This document shows, one piece after another, positions 5,220 through 8,973 of a stretch of DNA of 8,973 bases. The position numbers were made by a program, and so were the translations under genes. This stretch comes from Phocaeicola_A sp964432715. GTDB taxonomy: Bacteria > Bacteroidota > Bacteroidia > Bacteroidales > Bacteroidaceae. Under the pieces are notes generated by a model, which was not told the DNA's origin, did no database searches, and saw only the letters and a list, made by a program, of their open reading frames with translations. The stretch is taken from NCBI GenBank assembly GCA_964432715.1, contig CAYSOW010000082.1:1-8973 (forward strand), read 5' to 3'. Position 1 is the first letter of the stretch; every line of letters starts with the position of its first letter.

Positions 5220-5456
5220 GAATCCCCGAAACGGAATAAAGAAAACCCCAAAAACGGAGGGGTGAACTCCGAAACAGAAGGGTGAAACCNNNNNNNNNNN
5301 NNNNNNNNNNNNNNNNNNNNNNNNNNNNNNNNNNNNNNNNNNNNNNNNNNNNNNNNNNNNNNNNNNNNNNNNNNNNNNNNNNNNNNNNNGGGAAACCGAA
5401 AAAAACGGAATCGGGAAACCGAAAAAACAGAATCGTGAAACCATGAAAACAGAAAC
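5220..5456 (+). repeat. Degenerate tandem repeat array of 20-23 base units, interrupted by the assembly gap
   Basis: Left of the gap the units are 5220-5240, 5241-5260, 5261-5280 and the beginning of another at 5281. Right of it they are 5390-5412, 5413-5434 and 5435-5456. The shared pattern is G(G/T)GAAACC, an A-run with CCG and CGG at its ends, then AGAA or GGAATC. Units on the right match one another better than those on the left. The array fills the space between ribF and the CPBP protease gene and ends three bases before the latter's ATG, so it supplies its ribosome-binding region. No repeat-associated gene such as cas is present, and the units are too short and too degenerate for CRISPR. 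Confidence 0.7.
5290..5389. other. Assembly gap (100 N) inside the repeat array
   Basis: A run of exactly 100 N, the conventional filler for a gap of unknown size. It has repeat units on both sides, so it most likely marks collapse of more copies of the array. Confidence 0.95.
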
Positions 5457-5459
5457 AAT

Positions 5460-6203
5460 ATGTTGAAACTATTTCTCCTTTTACTCTTCTTCTGTGCAGT
5501 GCAGCTAGTCACCGGCGCGCTGGTGCTGGTGGTAGGCAGTGCGATGCATTTGGCACCGGGCGAGACCAATCTCTACCTGATGCCTTGGGCCAGTCTGCTC
5601 TCCTCCTTCCTGACGCTGCTCTACATGCTGCTGACCAAGAGTATTCCTTATAAAGAGGCGCGCTTTTGGCGTCTCTCCGGCCGCACCTTGGCGCTCTGTG
5701 CCCCGATGATGCTCTTCGCCATTGCAGCCCTGACGCTCTTCTTCGAGCTCTATCCGTTGCCCGATAACAACGAGGAACTCTTTGCGGCGCTGACGCAGAG
5801 TGTGCCGGGCGTGCTGGCCCTGGTGGTGGTCGGTCCGTTGGTGGAGGAGCTGCTCTTCCGCGGAGCGATAGAGGGCGGATTGCTGCGCAAAGGCTATTCC
5901 GCCAAGACGGCCATCCTGGTCTCCGCAGTGCTCTTCGGCATCATCCATTTCAATCCCATACAGATCCCCTTCGCCTTCCTCATCGGCCTCTTGCTGGGCT
6001 GGTGCTACTATCGCACCGGCAGTGTGCTGCCCGGCCTCTGTTACCACTTGGTGAACAATGGCTTGGCGGTGTGGAGCATTCGCTGTGCGCCCGATTTTAC
6101 CCTGACGGAGTGGCTGGGCAACCGCGGTGCTGCGTGGATGGTGTTGCTGGGCTGCCTGGTGCTCTTCACCGCAAGCTTCCTTTATGCACGCAGGCGATTA
6201 TAG
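5460..6203 (+). CDS. CPBP-family intramembrane metalloprotease (CAAX/Rce1-like)
   Basis: Inner-membrane protein of 247 residues with the motifs of the CPBP (Abi, type II CAAX protease) family. Motif 1 is EELLFR (Glu129, Glu130, Arg134), motif 2 is FGIIH (Phe159 to His163), and motif 3 is HLVNN (His196 to Asn200). Hydrophobic segments lie at about 3-28, 40-60, 78-100, 115-128, 152-163, 169-185 and 225-242, consistent with a polytopic membrane protease. The substrate is unknown; bacterial members include proteins for bacteriocin self-immunity or membrane-protein processing, but no bacteriocin gene is seen here. It starts straight after the repeat array with no visible promoter of its own, so it may be read through from ribF. 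Its TAG stop falls inside the first copy of a direct repeat that recurs at 6287-6307. Confidence 0.92.
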   Translation: MLKLFLLLLFFCAVQLVTGALVLVVGSAMHLAPGETNLYLMPWASLLSSFLTLLYMLLTKSIPYKEARFWRLSGRTLALCAPMMLFAIAALTLFFELYPLPDNNEELFAALTQSVPGVLALVVVGPLVEELLFRGAIEGGLLRKGYSAKTAILVSAVLFGIIHFNPIQIPFAFLIGLLLGWCYYRTGSVLPGLCYHLVNNGLAVWSIRCAPDFTLTEWLGNRGAAWMVLLGCLVLFTASFLYARRRL

Positions 6204-6307
6204 CAGTCGATAAAGACAAAAATCAGCGAGGATAAAGGTCGGCAATCATAAACGTCGCTGAAGATAAGATTCGCTGATAAGATTCGGCGGTTATAACAGT
6301 CGATAAA
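6194..6307 (+). repeat. Short direct repeats after the CPBP gene
   Basis: A 21-base sequence at 6194-6214 recurs at 6287-6307 with two differences; both copies end in CAGTCGATAAA. Between them GATAAGATTCG occurs twice, 13 bases apart (6263-6273 and 6276-6286), and related GATAAA pieces are scattered. The first copy contains the CPBP stop codon. The stretch is otherwise non-coding. Confidence 0.6.
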
Positions 6308-6334
6308 AAAGGACCGCTCTTCACAGAGGGGTCC
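6305..6334 (-). terminator. Terminator-like hairpin reading on the minus strand
   Basis: GGACC/GGTCC (6311-6315 with 6330-6334) and inner CTCT/AGAG (6317-6320 with 6325-6328) form a stem with one mismatch and a TCAC loop. On the minus strand it is followed by six T (complement of 6305-6310). On the plus strand no T-run follows. No minus-strand gene ends here, so its user is unclear; it may stop read-through, or act weakly for the CPBP transcript. Confidence 0.5.
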
Positions 6335-6475
6335 CGGCTGAATTTAGAATATTAGAGAGAGTTTATGAAGTTACTTTTACTGACTGATGTCTTGTAAAGC
6401 GTATGTACCTAGAGAACACGCTGCGTGCCGAATTGTTCGGTGCGGGGCGCAAACAACCCAAGATTTCTTTTTAAA

Positions 6476-7137
6476 ATGGCTTTTATTCCCTATACCGACC
6501 CGCAACTGGGGCTCATTCATTATCGCGTCAATGCACGTGCCAAGCATATCATCCTGCGTCCCGACAGTCGCGGGGTGCTGATCACCTTTCCGCCTTATTG
6601 CACGGAACAGGCGGTGGCAGAGGCGCTCGAGAAGTTCCGTGCTTCGCTGGCAGAGAAGCGGACAGAGCTCTTCTCGCACCGCATCATCGACTGGAACTTC
6701 CGTATCGAGGCACCGTTGCTGCACTTCTCGTTGCAGGAGGGGGTGGGCACTCAATTCACCCTCCGGCAGAAGGAGGGTGAGGCCGTGCTGGTCTGCCCGC
6801 CGAACACCCACTTCACGCAGCCGGGGATGCAGGAGTGGCTGGAGAAGGTGGTGGTGCGCGTACTGGTGCATCAGGCGCAGGTGGCACTCTTGCCCCGCCT
6901 GCGGGCACTCTCCGAGCGGGTACATCTGCCGTATGAGAAAGGCGGTATACGCAACAGCAAAGGGCGCTGGGGCAGTTGTTCGGGACGGAAGAGCATCAAC
7001 CTCTCCTGCTACACACTGCTGCTGCCGCAGGAGCTGATGGAGTATGTGATGCTGCACGAACTGATGCACACCCGGGAGATGAACCACGGCGACCGCTTCT
7101 GGAGCGGACTGGATGCACTGACGGGCGGGCGTGCCAA
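6476..7137 (+). CDS. YgjP-like zinc metallopeptidase (DUF45/M48-related), 3' end lost in gap
   Basis: Cytoplasmic metallopeptidase-like protein; 220 residues are visible before the gap. The C-terminal core is complete: NSKGRWGSCSG (160-170), INLSCYTLLLPQELMEYVMLHE, zinc motif HELMH (194-198) with third ligand His204 in NHGDRFW. This matches the YgjP-like domain, where the HExxH site is followed by an H-x-x-x-F/W motif. The N-terminal part has the usual MAFIPYTDPQLGLIHYRVNARAKHIILR layout. I chose the ATG at 6476: a GTG frame from 6425 adds 17 residues with no resemblance to the family. Only some 10-25 residues are probably missing in the gap. A TGA at 7247 would close the frame if the gap were really 100 bases, but gap size is arbitrary. 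The biological substrate of this family is not established. Confidence 0.9.
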
Positions 7138-7237
7138 NNNNNNNNNNNNNNNNNNNNNNNNNNNNNNNNNNNNNNNNNNNNNNNNNNNNNNNNNNNNNNN
7201 NNNNNNNNNNNNNNNNNNNNNNNNNNNNNNNNNNNNN
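7138..7237. other. Assembly gap (100 N) at the 3' end of the metallopeptidase gene
   Basis: Exactly 100 N. It hides the C-terminus of the metallopeptidase and possibly the left part of the terminator region; the sequence resumes two bases before the A-run of the minus-strand terminator. Confidence 0.95.
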
Positions 7238-7239
7238 AT

Positions 7240-7278
7240 AAAAAAATGAGGGACCGCAGCACCCAAGCGACGGTCCCT
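7240..7278 (-). terminator. Intrinsic terminator of the sigma factor operon
   Basis: AGGGACCG (7249-7256) and CGGTCCCT (7271-7278) form a perfect 8-bp stem with a 14-base loop. On the minus strand it is followed by CA and then seven T (complement of 7240-7246). It lies about 110 bases beyond the DUF4252 stop, so the operon would have a long AT-rich 3' untranslated part (7279-7388), in which I see nothing else. Confidence 0.75.
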
Positions 7279-7388
7279 TCAGCTACAAATGTAAATTCTG
7301 AATTTGTTTTTGAGAGAATTGAAACTTCACAGCCTCTAGCGTTTTGTTTTAAGCATTATTGTTTATATCTAAGCAAATGAAAATATAG

Positions 7389-7886
7389 CTACTTATGTTC
7401 GCCGTTCGGCAACAGCACCTGCGCCAGTTGCTCGATAAACTCTTCGTCCATCTGACCGACAAAGTCGATGAGCAAAAACTGCTCCCCTTGCTGGTCCATC
7501 AGAAAGAGCTCGACGATGGTTTCCCCCTTCTTCCGCGTCAGAATCTGATAGTTCTGGCGCTCGTCGTCATAGGCGAGGAAGGGCTCAAACCGTTGTGCAT
7601 GCCGGCGGATGAGCTGCTCCGCCTTCTCCAGATACGCCTTCCCCTGCGACTTGCTGTTGACAATCCGTACACTCTTCAGTTGACTGATCATCTCCTTCAG
7701 TTGCTGTTGCTCCTCGTTCTGCGTGTCCATCTTCAAGATGGCCTCCATCATCTTCGGTCCGATGCTGGTGCAGTGGAGCAGCGTATCGTTTTTGTTCTCC
7801 ATCATAAACTTGGAGACAAAATCCTGCGCAGTCACCGATGAAAGCGAGAGCAGCAGGGCGCATGCAATGAACAGGATACGTCTCAT
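7389..7886 (-). CDS. Secreted DUF4252 protein
   Basis: 165-residue protein of a Bacteroidetes family of unknown function (DUF4252). Residues 1-20 are a Sec signal peptide: MRR, a hydrophobic core, then cleavage after SSVTA before QDF. Cys9 lies within the hydrophobic core, and no lipobox is placed at the cleavage site, so it is probably a soluble periplasmic protein rather than a lipoprotein. The mature part is charged, with the pattern typical of the family: a helical segment around QLKSVRIVNSKS, then YLEKAEQLIRR, and a strand-rich end with ETIVELFLMD and FLLIDFVGQMD. Its ATG overlaps the TGA of the upstream partner gene by four bases (ATGA), implying translational coupling. Place and partners suggest that it serves in, or reports on, envelope signalling run by the sigma factor. 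That role is inference. Confidence 0.88.
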   Translation of the reverse strand: MRRILFIACALLLSLSSVTAQDFVSKFMMENKNDTLLHCTSIGPKMMEAILKMDTQNEEQQQLKEMISQLKSVRIVNSKSQGKAYLEKAEQLIRRHAQRFEPFLAYDDERQNYQILTRKKGETIVELFLMDQQGEQFLLIDFVGQMDEEFIEQLAQVLLPNGEHK

Positions 7887-8413
7887 TCTTCAGGCAATTC
7901 GATGGTTGCCTCAGCCGTCGAATCATTGACCTGCTGAGATTGGAACTTCTGTATCCGGTCCGACACGGTCATCAGGGCGTCCGACAAATCGCTGTAAGCC
8001 CTGTCCGGGTCGGTATAAGTCTCTTGAATCGTGGCAAACTCCTCGTCGCCCATCTCCTCCTCCTGTTGGTTAAAGAGAGGCGAACGACTGGCAGCCGTGC
8101 CCACGGTGATGAGAATGGCCACAGCCGCAGCCGCCTTGTAGAACGGACGGAAGCGGTGGCTCAACGGAATGCGCTGAGCGCGTACCACACGCATCGGTTG
8201 CTCATCAATCTGAGCCAATATCTTGGCATCGAACTCCTCGCCCAGGTGCTGTTGCTGCTCCTCCTGCTGATAGACAAAGAGGGCGCGGTAGGGCATCAGG
8301 GAGGCGGGCACCTCTTTCTGGCAGAAGAAGGTGCGCAAGATCTGCTCCTCTTCCAAGGAGGTATTCCCTTGCCAATATTGCTCCAGTAGTTGTTCGATGT
8401 ACTTATAATCCAT
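7883..8413 (-). CDS. One-TM partner of the sigma factor, probable anti-sigma factor
   Basis: 176 residues with one membrane segment at about 91-108 (core AAAAVAILITVGTAA), preceded by positive residues (SHRFRPFYK) and followed by an acidic tail (QQEEEMGDEEF). This gives a cytoplasmic N-terminus and a periplasmic C-terminus, as in membrane-bound anti-sigma factors. The N-terminal part begins MDYKYIEQLLEQYW and has the helical TSLEEEQILRTFF pattern often found in short Bacteroidetes sigma-linked proteins. I see no zinc-binding HxxxCxxC motif, so it is not a ZAS-type anti-sigma factor. The C-terminal part has no recognised domain. The ATG overlaps the sigma gene's end by 11 bases and its stop overlaps the DUF4252 start by four. 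The anti-sigma function rests on gene order and topology. Confidence 0.75.
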   Translation of the reverse strand: MDYKYIEQLLEQYWQGNTSLEEEQILRTFFCQKEVPASLMPYRALFVYQQEEQQQHLGEEFDAKILAQIDEQPMRVVRAQRIPLSHRFRPFYKAAAAVAILITVGTAASRSPLFNQQEEEMGDEEFATIQETYTDPDRAYSDLSDALMTVSDRIQKFQSQQVNDSTAEATIELPEE

Positions 8414-8912
8414 AGTTTTCTATATGAATAAATTGTTCTTTAATCCGTTGACGGGCGCGGAAGAGGGTCACTTTCACCTGCTCCTCACTCATCTCCAGAA
8501 TGGTTGCAATCTCTTTATAACTCTTGCCCTCCACGTCGCGCAGCTGCATCACGGAGCGCTGCTTCTCGGGGAGTTGGCTCACCAGTCGGTGAAGGAGTTT
8601 CACTCGCTCTTCCGTCACCATCGTTTCGTAGGGGTTGCCCTCGTCAGAAACTTGCGCCGCCTCCTCTCCCAGAGCCTCGTTCTGATGCTCCTTCAGTCGG
8701 GTGCGGTCGATGGCGATGCGGCGACAGACGGTCAGGCAGTAGGCTTCTATCGACTCAATGCCGGGCCACTCCGCTCGCTGGTTCCAGACGCGTATGAGCG
8801 TATCCTGCACGATATCCTCCGCCTCGGCACGGTCGAGTGCAATGCGGAGCGCCAACCGGTAGAGCCGGTCTTTCAGGGGTAGTATATCGTTTCGAAAACT
8901 GATCTCTTGCAT
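8403..8912 (-). CDS. ECF-type RNA polymerase sigma factor (sigma-70 family)
   Basis: 169-residue alternative sigma factor that directs RNA polymerase to a small set of promoters. It has only regions 2 and 4, as in ECF sigmas. Region 2 (about 10-75) contains AEAEDIVQDTLIRVWNQ (29-45) and AYCLTVCRRIAIDRTR (57-72). An acidic linker with QVSDEGNPYE follows. Region 4 (about 105-160) contains LPEKQRSVMQLRDVEGKSYKEIA and the helix-turn-helix MSEEQVKVTLFRARQRIKE (141-159). Its first gene position, an upstream promoter with ECF layout, and an 11-base overlap with the partner gene point to autoregulation with a membrane partner. The start is the ATG at 8912, about 17 bases past the -10 motif. The signal it responds to cannot be read from sequence. 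Confidence 0.95.
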   Translation of the reverse strand: MQEISFRNDILPLKDRLYRLALRIALDRAEAEDIVQDTLIRVWNQRAEWPGIESIEAYCLTVCRRIAIDRTRLKEHQNEALGEEAAQVSDEGNPYETMVTEERVKLLHRLVSQLPEKQRSVMQLRDVEGKSYKEIATILEMSEEQVKVTLFRARQRIKEQFIHIENYGL

Positions 8913-8928
8913 CTGTCTTTATTCTAAT

Positions 8929-8953
8929 GACGAACAAGCGGGCGAAAAGTTAC
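8929..8953 (-). promoter_or_regulatory. ECF-type, probably self-recognised, promoter of the sigma operon
   Basis: On the minus strand GTAAC (8953-8949) is followed after 16 bases by CGTC (8932-8929). AAC at -35 and CGT at -10 with a 16-base spacer is the classic ECF promoter layout. It does not match the Bacteroidetes housekeeping TAnnTTTG. Transcription would begin near 8922, about ten bases before the sigma ATG. Self-activation is inferred from position and type. Confidence 0.65.
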
Positions 8954-8973
8954 AAGGAAATCGCATTTTTTTT

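Noticed and set aside
5220..5456. CRISPR array
   Set aside because: Units are adjacent with no unique spacers, degenerate, and only 20-23 bases long; no cas genes.
7286..7293. Minus-strand TACATTTG as a promoter
   Set aside because: It would direct a transcript of only a few dozen bases before the terminator and has no -33 partner; chance matches to this motif are expected.

Overview
The window looks like a draft-assembly contig or scaffold segment from a member of the Bacteroidales (Bacteroides or a close relative). The evidence is the promoter style (-7 boxes of the form TAnnTTTG in front of several genes), weak or absent Shine-Dalgarno sequences, and the families present: a PG_1098/THUMP-like methyltransferase, a DUF4252 protein, and an ECF sigma factor followed by a one-TM partner. 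Two runs of exactly 100 N (5290-5389 and 7138-7237) are scaffold gaps of arbitrary size.

Layout from left to right. (1) 1-1179, minus strand: a SAM-dependent methyltransferase with a THUMP-like tail. (2) 1374-2258, plus strand: an AraC-family regulator with its own promoter. (3) 2259-3345: about 1.1 kb without a convincing protein gene. Its 2770-3174 part is dense in inverted repeats that can fold into a compact RNA, with two possible loop pairings to distant sequence and several G-U pairs that make sense only on the plus strand. I see no known RNA class in it, and it is the most interesting part of the window. (4) 3405-3478, minus strand: a tRNA with anticodon CAT (probably tRNA-Ile2, otherwise elongator tRNA-Met) with its own terminator and promoter. 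It is divergent from the next operon. (5) 3601-6203, plus strand: HAD phosphatase, ribF (riboflavin kinase/FAD synthetase), a field of short degenerate tandem repeats containing the first gap, then a CPBP intramembrane protease. (6) 6476 into the second gap, plus strand: a YgjP-type zinc metallopeptidase whose C-terminus is lost in the gap. (7) 8953-7240, minus strand: an ECF-type promoter, sigma factor, one-TM partner (probable anti-sigma factor), secreted DUF4252 protein and terminator, with overlapping genes that form a compact operon.

How the genes work together: ribF makes FMN and FAD, and its HAD neighbour lies 9 bases upstream, so the two are probably co-transcribed. The right-hand operon looks like a self-regulated envelope or stress signalling unit: the promoter has the AAC-N16-CGTC layout expected for recognition by an ECF sigma factor, and sigma factor, membrane partner and secreted protein are translationally coupled. 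The remaining genes are housekeeping or accessory and show no clear link to each other.
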